Part shown: in pieces, positions 49,331 to 61,017 of the stretch
Numbering within the stretch: the first letter of the stretch is position 1
Layout: each line of letters starts with the position of its first letter
Source of the DNA: Epiperipatus broadwayi
Taxonomy: Eukaryota > Onychophora > Udeonychophora > Euonychophora > Peripatidae
Direction: 5' to 3'
Assembly: GCA_028023455.1 (NCBI GenBank)
Contig: JAQFVV010006208.1
Location: 4,944,963-5,008,962 of the forward strand
DNA length: 64,000 nt
Program-made: the position numbers and the translations under genes
The notes under the pieces: model-generated
Told to the model about the DNA's origin: nothing
What the model saw: only the letters and a program-made list of their open reading frames with translations
The model's database searches: none

Positions 49331-49832
49331 CCTATTATACATTATAGTATAATTATAGCTTCACTATTTAATGCGAAAAAAGTCACATATTTATAATTAC
49401 AATTTTTACTAGTGAAGAGAAAAACAATTTATTATCATTCTATACTAATTTCAGGTTTGTTTTAAAACTTTTTGTATAATTTCTCTATATCTGAGTACAT
49501 ATTTAATCCTGCTGCCCACCTTCCCCTACTGGTCCTTAAAATAGTTTTCTATGTTTTCCATTGTTTGCTTCATAATATATTATCGTTCCAATTTATTTTT
49601 TGTCTTCTCATTTCATCCAGTTTCAAAAAAAATTCTAGCATTATTTTTTTAACTTTAGTCTGATGAGATTAAAGTTGAAAATTTTATCAAAATAAACATT
49701 CACAAAATAAGTTTACTTATTTTTTATTAAAATTTTGTTTAGTCTTTGCAATATTATGTATATATATATTGTTCATTTTGTATTTTTTAACTTCTAAATA
49801 TTAAAGTTTTCAATATGATCTAATAATCATTT

Positions 49833-50067
49833 GGTACTCTTATTTTTAGACAATGCAAGCCGCTTGATGGCGTTGTTGCTAGAATCAACCACATAAATAT
49901 AACGTTACTGTAATATTTGTGTGCAATGCCATTGGCAGCCTGCAACGGCTAATATAAACAGAACTGTTCAATTAGCCGTAAGTTGGGCCACATAAACGGT
50001 ATTTTTATGTGTTTTTGCACATAAACAACACCATCAAGCAGCTTATATGGTCTAAAAATACAGTACC
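49833..50067. mobile_element. Small element with terminal inverted repeats (MITE-like)
   Basis: GGTACTCTTATTTTTAGAC at the left and GTCTAAAAATACAGTACC at the right are inverted copies, with CCGCTTGATGGCGTTGTTG and CAACACCATCAAGCAGC continuing the arms. At about 235 bases it has no coding capacity. The superfamily was not recognised. Confidence 0.7.
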
Positions 50068-50449
50068 ATTCATTTTCATATTAAATTATTATATTTTATT
50101 TTAATAGCTTTTGTTTTTCTCCATTAATTTTCATTCCAAATTATTAACTTTTAAATTTTTCTATCTATTTTCTAATCATTATAACATGAATCTGATTTCA
50201 ATACATTTTATCATGTCTTAGAGTATTTAAATAAATAATAGACAACAATGTTGATTCTATCTTTATTTGGTCTCCTATTTTTAATCTATTAATTCGTTCC
50301 TTGGTTGTTGTTTTTTTAAATTTTTTATTCCATTTGCAAATTATTTATTAATTTTTTTCCACTTAGTTGTATCTTCTTTTTTTCCAAGAATACCTATTTA
50401 AATCAATCAAAATATGTGATTTTTTTTCCATTCATAAAGTAGATGTAAC

Positions 50450-50985
50450 TACATTTTGAATTACAAATGTCAAACTAACTCCACTCACATCTTTAACACC
50501 ATCCACTTTAGATAAATACAGTAATGATTATTAATAATCATTTATTAAACTAGAAATTGTCTCAAATGTAATTATTTAATATAGATAAATATTTTTCATA
50601 TAATAGATATATATGAGAAATGATGACCTGGACCAACTGATGGTTCAACACAAAATGCATCATGGGAGTCATTTATTGTATCTTTATATGAATTTGAAAG
50701 AATGTGTGGTGATATTGAGATTATTTAATATATTTATAATGACATTACATGTGGGAAAGAGAAATGAGAATAATTCCACGTGTGTGTGTGTGCTTAATTT
50801 AAAAAAAATCAGATATATTAATCTTTAATTGAGTTTTAAAGTCTATATCTGTGCTAGGGATAATCTCTAGTTTAGTAAATGATAACTAATAATCATTACT
50901 GTACTTATTTAAAATGGGTGGTGTCAAAGATGTGAGTTGAGTTAGTTTGACACTTGTAATTTAAAATGTAATTATTTAATATAGA
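50450..50985. repeat. Inverted repeat with about 110-bp arms around a family B piece
   Basis: TACATTTTGAATTACAAATG on the left and CACTTGTAATTTAAAATGTA on the right are near-exact inverted ends, and TCAAACTAACTCCACTCACA pairs with TGTGAGTTGAGTTAGTTTGA. The string ATGTAATTATTTAATATAGA also appears in direct orientation near 50567 and 50967, each time followed by a family B right-arm block, so inverted and direct copies are mixed. Confidence 0.75.
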
Positions 50986-51659
50986 TAAATATTTTTTGTA
51001 TAACATATATATATATATATGAGAGATGATGACCTGGACCAACTGATGAGTGCTGGTTTAGCATGAAATGCATTTTGCGGGTCATTTATTGTATCTTTAT
51101 ATGAATTTGAAGAAATGTGGGTAGTATTTAGATTATTTAATGTATTTAATAAAGTACATGTATAAATTTCTCTTTCTAAATATCTACCAATATTAGTCCT
51201 TATATTAATATATGCTGTTTTTTCCTAACGCCAAGATCCTTAACAAATCCGAAGTAAATGTTAGTTTAAAAAATGTACTACTTTATGACATTAATGGGTG
51301 AACATTTTAATATTTTTCAATACTATTTTATTATATGTATTTCAGCTGTGTAATGGTCTTTGGGCTACGAATGACAATTTATTGTTTATAATCCTGGGAA
51401 AAACAACTATACATTTGAAATGTAGTAGAGAAAAAATAAAAAACATTGATAAAAATATAAAATTTGTTATGCACTAAATTTATAAGATAATATTAAAACA
51501 ATATATATAAAAAGAGAAAACAGTTTTTAAACAATTGCAAGCATAAGAAAGGAGTTTTAATTTACTCAAAGCAGTCATTTTTACGGATATAAAAATAAAC
51601 AATTATTTTCGTTATTACTGTTTTCTTTAAGATCTGTAAAAATTTAAAACTTTATAAAT

Positions 51660-52340
51660 TCTGTAATATAAAGAGGGAGGGGGGGATCCAAAAATAACTG
51701 GAATCATTCTCCAGTTGGCATTCCTGTTGAAGTATATGTTTTTGCTGTTTTATATTTCTTGCGGGAATCCTTCTGCATCAGTTTGCTAAATGACTTCGCC
51801 ATGTGAAATTGTGATGCCATATAGCACTTTGTGTGTTTGTCAGTTTTTATAACAACAGAAAAGTTTGAACAATGTGAAATTCTGTTTTCATTTTACAAAA
51901 GTGGCAGGGAAAACAGTTACGATGCTTGAAATAGATTACATGCATCCCTAAAAAGATTTGCAAGTGAAGTTCAAAGTCAAAACAAGGCTGATCCTTTTTT
52001 ACGCAAATGATATTTTTTTCTCAGATTTAGTTTGCAACAGTGAGGCATTTTACCTGTAAGTTCTGAAACATTTACATGATGCGGTAAAACATAAACATCC
52101 CATTTTGTGGCAAAGGAAAGAGTGCAAACTCCACCCCGCAATGTCATCTCTAAAAGTCTTGAGTGTGACACTTTTTAATTAAATTCAACATGACCCAACA
52201 TCTATCATCCATATTTGCTTGATCTAGCTCTGTGCAATTTTTTTTTAATCTCTCGAATGAAAAAATGTCCCGTTTTTTGTGGTTTTAGAAGTGGTGAAAA
52301 AAAAATGTTGTAGGCATTTAAAGACATCGCTTTGCAAGTG
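51660..52340. other. Less AT-rich block of unknown origin
   Basis: It stands out by its base composition and by starting at GGGAGGGGGGGATCC. Broken open frames occur on both strands, the longest an antisense frame at 51977-52171, but none shows a domain I recognise. A decayed transposon or retroposed gene is possible, without proof. Confidence 0.35.
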
Positions 52341-52393
52341 TTTCCGGACTACTTTGAAAAATTAAAAACACATTTAGACCAGCTCAAGTATTA

Positions 52394-52560
52394 AATAAAT
52401 GCTGAGCTTAAGCTGGTATTTTTAGATCTAGTGTCTGAATATCCTAGTGTTTCACTGAGAATAGCCAGTAGCTTGAAACTGATTTGGGGATAGAGATGAT
52501 CTAGATAGAGATTTTTTAAAATACTTTCTCTTGCAGCATTTATCAGAAAAGCTTGTTTAG
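52394..52560 (+). repeat. Repeat family E fragment
   Basis: GGTATTTTTAGATCTAGTGT, CACTGAGAATAGCCAGTAGC and TAGAGATTTTTTAAAATAC align in order with the block at about 520-645. It is the second half of family E. Confidence 0.6.
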
Positions 52561-52869
52561 AGGTATTAGCATGCTCATTATATTAACATTCAATGTCTAT
52601 TTAAACCTATCTTCAATTATATATTCATCAACTTCCAGTTGACAATAACAGAGAAATCTTCTATTAATCTATTATAATTATGAGGGTTGTAGACATGATA
52701 TTGTTAGGGATAAGTATCCCATTTGTTAATATGTTAATTCATTAACTTGTTTAAGAACCTGATTTATACCATATTATTGTAGAAACTTAAAAGACTTAAA
52801 TTCTTTCTATTTGAATCTAAAACTGAGTTGGTTTAAATTAGCTAATATAATATATTTGATGAATGACTA

Positions 52870-53480
52870 ACAAGCTTTGAGTTAGATCCCACACCAGGGT
52901 CAATCAGAGGAAGGACCTCTGCCCCAGGCCTCACAATAATTGGGGCCTCAACTTGGCAACTCAATATGTTAAGCAAAAATATAGGAGAAGGCAGAATGAT
53001 GTCACAACTCATAGAACAGCCTTAATTTTACAGTTAAATTCCCTAAAAAACTATTTGAGAAGAACTTTTCCAAGCAGGCATACCACAAGTTGAAAACATA
53101 AGCCAGTTTACGGATGAGGTGCTAATTTGACAACTCTACAATAAAAGTGACTGCAGCACTCAACAACCAGCAGAACTAAAACTAATAGTTTTAGCCCCCT
53201 GTCAGTCAGTTCTGTGCTAACATTTTATGATACTAAAAGTGCTGAAGTGAAACTACCCTATCCAAGTGCTATCTGAATCTGGTCTGATCTCTCGTTTCTG
53301 TGACTTGAAACTAACTGCTCCCAGAATCCTGTTTTCGGCCCTGTAAGTAAAAACTCATTTCTTCTCTCTCTTCCCCCACATTCTTATTTTAAATTTTGAA
53401 GGGTCTCTAAAATATTAATTGCCCGAGGCCTCACATTTTTTGTGAAAGGGCCTGTTTCACACAATAATTATATAAATTAT
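52870..53480. other. Second less AT-rich block, unknown
   Basis: It contains AGATCCCACACCAGGGTCAA and GGCCTCACAATAATTGGGGC near the start and GCCCGAGGCCTCACATTTTT near the end. The shared GGCCTCACA words at both sides hint at a repeat-derived unit of roughly 530 bases. No open frame or structural RNA could be supported. Confidence 0.3.
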
Positions 53481-54062
53481 TGCCCTCACATATCTTAATC
53501 GCTCCATTCCATATGATGCAATAAAATGCACTGCTTTTTTTTGCTCTTTATAAAATAAAAATTATTTTAAAAAAGTGCAAAAGAGAATGACTTATTTGAT
53601 TACTTTGTCGTAACCAAACAGGAAGTAACTGAATTTGAAACTCAAACTGCCAACTGTAATTAAGAAACACATCCTTATATAAAACGGAATAATATAAAAC
53701 TTTCATTTATGAAATTATTTTTAAAAATTTTTTAAGAATCATAAGTATGTCTTGAAAAATATTAAGTTTTTTTTTGTTGTTGTTGTTTTTATTACATAAA
53801 TTCAGTTGCAAATTTATTCAACAGAAGTAGTTAAATATGTTTTTGAATTTTTCTATATTTAAAGTGTAACACAAAACAAAGTGTTCTTTGGAATATAATA
53901 AAATAAAAACATACTCCAAGATAAATAAGCCAATCTTTAAATAGCCCTCTGAGCGAACAGCTCTGTAATCATCCTTGAAAGATGAAGAGTGGTTTTAAGA
54001 CATTACAAGATTTTTTAAAGAGTTTTCTAGTTTTTACTCCATAGATATAAATACAGAAAGAC

Positions 54063-54250
54063 TAAACTCTCTATACAGTAGCACCACCAGTGCAAGTCAG
54101 AGGAATCAATGGATGCAAGATGGTTTGTGCATAAAATTCCTATCTAGTGCTTACTCATCCATTGATCACTCTGGCTTGTACTGGTGGTCCTACTGCATGG
54201 ACAGTTTAGCATCTGTGTAATCAGAAATGGTGCTCATGTGATCATAAATA
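54063..54250. repeat. Foldback family A, short copy
   Basis: AAACTCTCTATACAGTAGC on the left and CCTACTGCATGGACAGTTT on the right are inverted arms, and the right side ends GGTGCTCATGTGATC, the outer family A block. The internal part is shortened. Confidence 0.8.
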
Positions 54251-54553
54251 TAAATAGTTAGACATCTCCTTTATGTCCAATTATTGGAAATATAAACAGA
54301 TCTGCTATAGGCTTTCTACCTGAAGAAGAACCCTAAGCCTCTTGGGAACTGGTGGTTTTATCCAAACTGGATGGGATATGACAAAATTAATAGATTAACA
54401 ACTTTATCGTAATGCTCTTAGTGCAGAAATTAAAACCGATATTAATATTTTAAATGAGGATGAATTTTGAATATTGTTTACTTGATATTCATTTTAATCA
54501 GATCATTTGTCATGGCATTATCTTATATGACTTTATCATTTTTTAAATTCTAG

Positions 54554-54733
54554 TGACATGGACTGTTGAAGATGTAATTCTTAAAACTGCAGATCAGTTT
54601 ACAATTACTCATGAAGGTAATGAGCATTTTCTTGTTATCAACCCAACAAAACCATATGACGCAGGACATTTTAAGGTTACTGCAAAGAATATTGTGGGTG
54701 AAACTTCTTGTACATTTGAATTAGCTGTCACAG
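54554..54733 (+). CDS. Titin-like protein, exon encoding second half of an Ig domain
   Basis: A 180-bp symmetric phase 1-1 exon between TTTTAAATTCTAG and GTAATT. It completes the domain begun at 48448: TWTVEDVILKTADQFTITHE, then HFLVINPTKPYDAGHFKVTA and KNIVGETSCTFELAVT. The core Trp and the DAGxFxVxAxN F-strand are clear. The expected Tyr-x-Cys is Phe-Lys-Val-Thr, so the second disulfide Cys is absent and no canonical B-F disulfide can form. Many titin Ig domains lack this bridge, so the domain is still likely to fold. Confidence 0.9.
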
Positions 54734-56141
54734 GTAATTTGATTATTAGTAAATATTTAAAATATATTTTTTTGTTTAGATATATATGTATTTATTTATT
54801 TATCATTCAGGTTTTTTTAATTGGATAACAAAATATCATAAAGGAATCTATGGAGGTTCTATTCAGGAGATGGAATCCATAATCCCTAGGAGCTTTGTAA
54901 CCATAGATTTGTCAGTCATTCAGTCTTTATTTATATAAACAAATGCATATACACTGCTAGAAAAGTTATTTAAATTTTCATTTTCACAATTTGAAGTAAA
55001 TAGTCAATAAATGTATTAATTTATTTTAAAGCACTCCTATTTGGTATATTGTTTTTAACTGACAAAACATTGATTATTTTAAAATTGGAAAAAAAATATT
55101 TCATTAAAATTTTTCTTATGGTATATTGCAGTGGTTCTCAAGCTTTGTAGAATTGTGGAACACATTTCACTTAATATTTTTTATGCGGAAGACTAATATA
55201 CAAAAATTCAAAATTACAATTACGTCTTGACTGCTTGGAAATGACAAACAGATAGTATAAATTCAGGTCATTCAAATAACATATGTGTATTGCACTAGGT
55301 TACACAGAAACCGACCACACTGCGCACAGGCAGCCACAGCATGTAGATGTAGCCAGTTACACAAAAAATGCATTGCTACAATAGCACAGAACTATCTATT
55401 ATTATTTCTACATTTTTTTTCTGTAGAATACATGAAGTGGTTTCATGGAACAACAGTGTTCCATGGAACATGCTTTGAGAATCGCTGATATATTTTTATG
55501 TATCCCTTAAAAAACAAAACTGGATTCACAAAAAAAGAAATAGTTGAATTTTATAATGTGATTTCATTTTACTTTCTTTCTCTCTTCACCTTAGTTGTTA
55601 AATTTTTTTACAATTGCAATTTTACATTTCATTGTTTTTTGATGCCTTTTTATTATAATTTTTCTCTCCAGAATTTTGACTGGCTAACATTTTAATGACA
55701 ACATATTATTTTAATTTTTTTAATAGATGATGTTTTATGATCATATAAGATTTTTTATAAACTTTCAATTATCATGCAGGATGAAGGTCTCTCCAAGTTC
55801 AATCCATTTTCTCCGATCTCTAGTCTCTTCACATTACCCCTGCACACTTTCTTATTTCATTCATACATCGTCTCTGTCTGGGTCTTTTACCATCTCTTGG
55901 AATCTTTAAGTTCACCTATTATCATTTCTTCTAGCGACATGTATAAAAACCTTCTATTTAATATATATATATATATTCAAGAAAAGTAAAATAATTACTA
56001 TTCTACAAAAAGAAAAAAATATTTTAATGATATTTAAAATGTGTTTGATGAATAATTATTAAATATATCGGTAATATAATTAATTGAAAATAAGATGATA
56101 ATCGATAATTATAAAAATATCTTTTGTTATATTCCTTTCAG
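54734..56141 (+). other. Intron 7 of the titin-like gene
   Basis: It begins GTAATT and ends TATTCCTTTCAG. Its main content is the hAT-type element at 55129-55487. Several 60-70 codon frames between 55285 and 55989 have no recognisable domain and no supporting splice or start context. Confidence 0.8.
55129..55487. mobile_element. Non-autonomous hAT-type DNA transposon
   Basis: The left end CAGTGGTTCTCAAGC and the right end GCTTTGAGAATCGCTG form the terminal inverted repeat typical of hAT elements (CAGTGGTTCTCAAxC type). Eight bases flank each side, GTATATTG and ATATATTT, matching at six of eight, which fits an aged 8-bp hAT target duplication. At 359 bases it has no transposase frame. Confidence 0.8.
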
Positions 56142-56233
56142 AAATATCACTTGAAAAACCTGAATTTCCTACTGTTTTGCGACATGTCGAAGAAACTCAA
56201 GCTCCTGTTTTCACTGAAGAACTTACTGACATG
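56142..56233 (+). CDS. Titin-like protein, linker exon leading into an Ig domain
   Basis: A 92-bp exon between TATTCCTTTCAG and GTAAAA, entering in phase 1 and leaving in phase 0. It reads EISLEKPEFPTVLRHVEETQ, then APVFTEELTDM. The last part (APVFTEEL) is the start of an I-set domain, which continues in the exon at 59183. It is the only phase-0 exit in the window, and the next exon opens in phase 0, so the join LTDM-LTYDGQ is in frame. Confidence 0.85.
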
Positions 56234-59182
56234 GTAAAACTTAGAAAAAAGTTTACTAATTGCATGAATTATATTTATAGAGTTAGTGTGTTATAGTAGT
56301 TTATTAATTACTGAAGTTATTTGTCATCTCTGTTAATTAAATCTTTATTTAAATAGTTGCTTTATATATATATATATATATATATTATAAACAAGAGAGC
56401 CTCTACTCTAGTGCCATATATTATCAGCTTGCAAAATCAGGGTTTATTAAATATTAGTATAATTTAGTCCCTCATTCTAGTCTGGCTTTTGCCTTTATCA
56501 GCCAATAGCTTGAAATTAAAAAAAACTTAAAATTTTGAAGTCATTTTAATCTGCTTATATAGTTATATAGATTCGAAATTAGATCAGCAACTATATGATT
56601 TAATAATCTCAGTTCTATTCAGATTGTAGGCATCTTTTCTTCCGGATGAAGAATGTTAATAACAACATATCATTTCATTATTTCAATTTATAATATAAGC
56701 AAAACAGCTCTCTATTCTAATGTTAACCTATAAGATATCTGAAAATTCTGTCTACATATCTGCCAATGGTAGAACATACATTAATGGAAACAATGAGAGG
56801 TTGTAAGTATATATCTTTCTGCTATGTCTGGAAGTGAAATTCTTGCTCACCAAACAGCATGAATTCGAATTTCTCCCATGGTAAAAAACTACAAATTACT
56901 ACGTTAAATTTTAATATTTAATATCACTCTATAATAATTGATTATATTATTAATAGCATATATACAAATTAACCAAATATATAAATGAACCTGAAAGCAT
57001 ACAGAAGTGATAATAAAGATCTATACGATCTGTTAAGTCCATACACTTACTTTTATATGTTCGGAGGCAAGTTCTCCGCAATAGAAGCTTAAGGCATGTA
57101 TGATTGACATCCAGCACGGACATGAAACTTCTCCCCAAGAGTGAGTTTCTTTTTTACCAGTTGGCTGGCATAGATTTATTATCCATTTTTTCTCTTCTGA
57201 TTGGTTCCTATTTCCAGTCCCGTCGATAAGATAATTTGTTCATTTATTGATGTTACATCTTTGACCAGAGAATTTTACTTCTAATTAGTTCTATTGAACT
57301 TATTTTTAGATTCTTGAGTAATTATCTATGTCCGAATCTGAAACTCACAATTATTTAATTATTATTGATATCTATATATAGTATGAAAGAATTTTGTAAC
57401 ATATCTCTAGAGATTTAACTAATTACTATTTCACTCTACTTAGAAAAATAATCTTTTCTGATCTCATTTTATTTTTTTTATTTATTATTTAAGTTTACTA
57501 ATCTTTAAAAAGCTAGATTTTAATTTGATGAATATATATCTTTGTACATGTATATACATCATCAATTCAATTAACCATTTTTTTTGTGCATGTATTTGAA
57601 CATACAGCCCATACATAACACGGTCTAAACAGTATGACTAGTTTGAAAAGATAGTCCTATGGTAGAAAATAATTGGACAAACAGAAAAAACAGTAATAAG
57701 GTCTTACGATGTTGCGTAAGATAATATAGATCTGTGGAATGCATTAAATATAATTGCTGACATTTTATAAAAATTGAATAATTGATCACATCACAAATTA
57801 CTAGATTGCTAAATAAGGCTGTTGTAATAACAATGTATAAGCTAACTAAATCTTTATTCTTAGCAAGTAAATAATATATTCCTGCTTATCAAGATATATA
57901 ACTATTATTAAATTGTTTTTCCAATTTTTGAATATTAGAAAACGTGAAGTTGTTTAAAGATAGTAAATCTTTATTTAAAAGTTACATTTTATTTGTATAT
58001 AATGAGTAGTTCCGCTGATCATATAATTTAAATGTTTGCAGAATACAACTTCATTATATAATTAAATTATAACTAAACTATTGATTTTCTTAATAAAAAC
58101 CACTTGCAGTATGTTTTAAATTCTGTTGATGTTAAAACATTTTTCACTTGTAATTTAAGATTACCAGACATTGAATGAGACTGTATCCAAATTAAAGCAA
58201 TCTGTCGTAAGTAGGCCAAAATTTATGCAGTCAAGAATTTAATAACACTATCTTAGAATGTACTTTTTTGAATGTTTCTTAAATTCTCTGTCCTCCAATA
58301 ATTCAATAGAATCTTAACATGTCTTTGTTTAATTAGAAAATCACTTAATAGGCAAAGGTATTTTCAACAATGATAGAAGAGAAACCACTCTCAAAGGTCA
58401 CCACATTTATTATCCTGTATATAAAATGCGAAGCAAGCACTATGCTAATCCAATTTTTGTTAACATTTGGGACAGTGTGGTCAACTTTTTTAAATTTCAA
58501 AAATAAGCACTGTTATTGTAATTTATTATGTACTAGATATATCATTGTCCACAACTTTACTCTTAATTACAGGCATATAAAATTTTTGATAACAATTTCT
58601 ATGATATTCTTGATCTATGCATGGCAAAGATAAGATGAGATTGTTTATGTTATTGTCTACAACCACAGGGTAAAATGTCCTTGAATTATAACCATATTTC
58701 AAAGATTTCTCCATTATCTCTCCACAGTGGAACACTCTATAAAAAAGGGGCATATTCTTCAAGCTTTCACATGATAATGGCTTGTTTTTTATGGTATTTT
58801 ATAATCTAGTATAAAAATATCATTTACTGACCAAAAGTTAGATATCTAGAAAAATCATGTCTTTTTGTGATTTGAAATGATTCCCAAGTTTTATTACACT
58901 CAATTTCTAATAGCAGATTGCAGGCATAGCAGGTGGAAACTCTATGAGGCTCTTTTGTAGGCACGTTTGTGTGTGCTTTAAGTTTAATCATTAACTCATA
59001 TATAATACAGTATATATTACTGATCCTATTATTTATCTTCATAAAAATGGTGATTTATTTGTTTCTTTATAAAAATTTTCAGTTTTAAAAATAAAATTAT
59101 GTTTACTAAAAATCAAGATTTTTTTAAAAATATTATTTTATTATATATTATTTTTAATTATTTAATACGTTTCATTTTTTAG
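56234..59182 (+). other. Intron 8 of the titin-like gene
   Basis: It starts GTAAAA and ends TTCATTTTTTAG. A TA microsatellite lies near 56363-56386. A weak repeat-like stretch at 56390-56520 (AGTCTGGCTTTTGCCTTTATCA) may be a worn foldback arm. The remainder is AT-rich unique sequence with small chance frames. Confidence 0.7.
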
Positions 59183-59259
59183 CTCACATATGATGGACAA
59201 TCTGTGACATTTACTGCTAAAATCACAGGAGTACCTCGGCCAACTGTACAGTGGTTCAA
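59183..59259 (+). CDS. Titin-like protein, partial Ig-domain exon
   Basis: A 77-bp exon between TTCATTTTTTAG and GTAAGA, entering in phase 0 and leaving in phase 2. It reads LTYDGQSVTFTAKITGVPRP, then TVQWFK. This is the B-to-C part of an I-set domain: the DGQSVTF turn, the VPRPxVxW motif and the core Trp are present, but the B-strand Cys is Ala (FTAKI). The rest of the domain must lie in a phase-2 exon beyond this window, since I found no candidate downstream to 64000. Confidence 0.85.
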
Positions 59260-59519
59260 GTAAGATGCTTTTTTTTTATAAGATACTTTAACATTTCTAA
59301 TATTTTATTTGTAAATTTTTTATAATTCTTAAATAATTGCTCTAATTCTCATAATATATAATATAAAATAGAAAACTAGATATGTATTTTTAAATCTTTT
59401 TTTATTGAAGAGAGTGTGAAATTTTATAACCAACACACACACACACATATATATAATCAAAATTACCCAAATCCAAAACTGAACCAGACTAGCCAAGAAA
59501 ATAAAATCTAAAACACTAC

Positions 59520-60190
59520 CAATGGTTTCACTGCTACAAGCAGACTTCTCAAATGTTAAGAACTACAAAATAACATATTTATACTAAACAGTACCCACAC
59601 TTCCATTTATTTCCCATCCACTCTTAATATCAAAAAAATCTTTTAAATAAGTTAATTGCTTCAGAATCATAAAATTTTAATAATAAAGATTCTTTAATTT
59701 TTTTTTTATTTAATTTCTCTCGAACACAATCTTAGCCTCATCAAAATTAATAGTGTGGCCTGTATTCTTTTCATGGACATACAAAGCAGAACTAAGATAT
59801 TTATTTCTAACACCACTTTTATGTACCTTTATTCTTTCATTTAAGCTTAAAATACTCTGACTTATATACCTTCTTACAAAAACAAGGGATAATATACACT
59901 ATTCCAGGAATAGTCTTCCTATCAAAAATTTTCTTTGTATTATTTAATAAGTTATTCAAAGTAATATCCCTTTTCCAAGCAATTTTCTTATTTCCAAACA
60001 AATTATTATTTTTATTTACAATTTTATAAGAAGACAATTTAAATGGCAAAGAAATGAAATCATAATTTTTTTTTAGCCTTTACATCATTACAAATATTAG
60101 CATTAAATAAAATACTTTTAACAAATTTATCAGAGTAGCCAACATTCAAATAATCTTGAGAAAATTGACCTTTATGAAACAAAGCTTTTA
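59520..60190 (-). pseudogene. Penelope-like element remnant, RT thumb to GIY-YIG
   Basis: Read on the minus strand, the upper part gives QDYLNVGYSDKFVKSILFNA, like the end of the reverse-transcriptase region. Next comes KTIPGIVYIIPCFCKKVYKS (GIVYxIPCxCxKVY), the GIY-YIG entry. Toward lower coordinates NERIKVHKSGVRNKYLSSAL and HEKNTGHTINFDEAKIV follow, the usual RIxxH and TGHxIxFDxAxI blocks. Stops break the frame at several points. It is the most complete Penelope-like copy in the window. Confidence 0.75.
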
Positions 60191-60345
60191 ATGTTTATAT
60201 ATATATAAGTATAAAAGAGATTGCCTTGACAACAGTTTTAAATTGTTGATTGTTAGTAATATTGGGATTGTCTAAGGATTGACTGACTTTTAATAATATA
60301 TATATAAAATAATAATTCTCAAGGCTGGATAGATTTATAAGTAAA

Positions 60346-60506
60346 TTCATAGAAATCGGTCAACACTTAAACAATCTCAATAACAATCTAACAATATCAA
60401 TTTGTTATCAAGGCAACCACCTCTATTGTTAAAAGAAGACTACAACAGATTGAGATTGTTATTGATATTTGAATTGTTTAAGTGTTGACTGATTTCTATG
60501 AATTTA
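60346..60506. repeat. Family C foldback, compact copy
   Basis: ATTCATAGAAATCGGTCAAC on the left and GTTGACTGATTTCTATGAAT on the right are near-exact inverted ends. Inside, TTGTTATCAAGGCAACCACC marks family C. A related block lies just upstream at about 60215-60300. Confidence 0.85.
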
Positions 60507-60854
60507 TATATATATATATGCATATCATCACCATCTTTCATGACAGAAAATCAGACCATTCTTTCTTACTATGCATGCATTTTGCAAACAATCTTAACTC
60601 TTCAGGTAGATTAAAATATCAAATACCTGAATCTCCATATCCATGATAACAGCTGTATAACTTTTATTGCATCACTTTAATCCAAGTTAGGGACTGGTTT
60701 CTACCGATTTATATATATATTGAAGCAATGTTTCATTACTAAGGTACATGGAATAAGTAGGAAGAGTTGTTGAGAAGTTGAATAGTCACTGTTGTCAGTG
60801 TAGACTCAAAGCACATTTAAAATTGGTTAATAGATTTCTCAAATCTTCTACTTA

Positions 60855-61017
60855 CAGATTCAAAGCTCCTCACTGACAAAAGCCACAAGCTAGAAACTAG
60901 TCTGGGGATTTTGGATGAGTAGGCACTAGATAGGGATTTTATGCACAAGCCTTCTGGCATCCATTGATTACTCTGGCTTGCACTGAGTTGCACTACTGTA
61001 TGGAGAGTTTTGCCTGT
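60855..61017 (-). repeat. Foldback family A, right arm only
   Basis: It starts at TCAAAGCTCCTCACTGAC and runs through GAAACTAGTCTGGGGATTTT and AGGCACTAGATAGGGATTTT to GTATGGAGAGTTTTGCC. The left arm is missing. Confidence 0.8.

Larger units (their letters stand above)
48556..54553 (+). other. Intron 6 of the titin-like gene
   Basis: It interrupts an Ig domain, beginning GTAATG and ending TTTTAAATTCTAG. It holds a Penelope-like remnant at 48880-49330, inverted repeats at 49833-50067 and 50450-50970, family B right-arm blocks near 50600 and 51010, a relatively GC-rich block at 51660-52340, a family E fragment at 52394-52560, a second GC-richer block at 52870-53480 and a family A copy at 54063-54250. 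Confidence 0.75.

Noticed and set aside
55285-55488. 67-codon frame in intron 7
   Set aside because: It lies inside the hAT-type element and ends at its terminal repeat, so it is not an independent gene.
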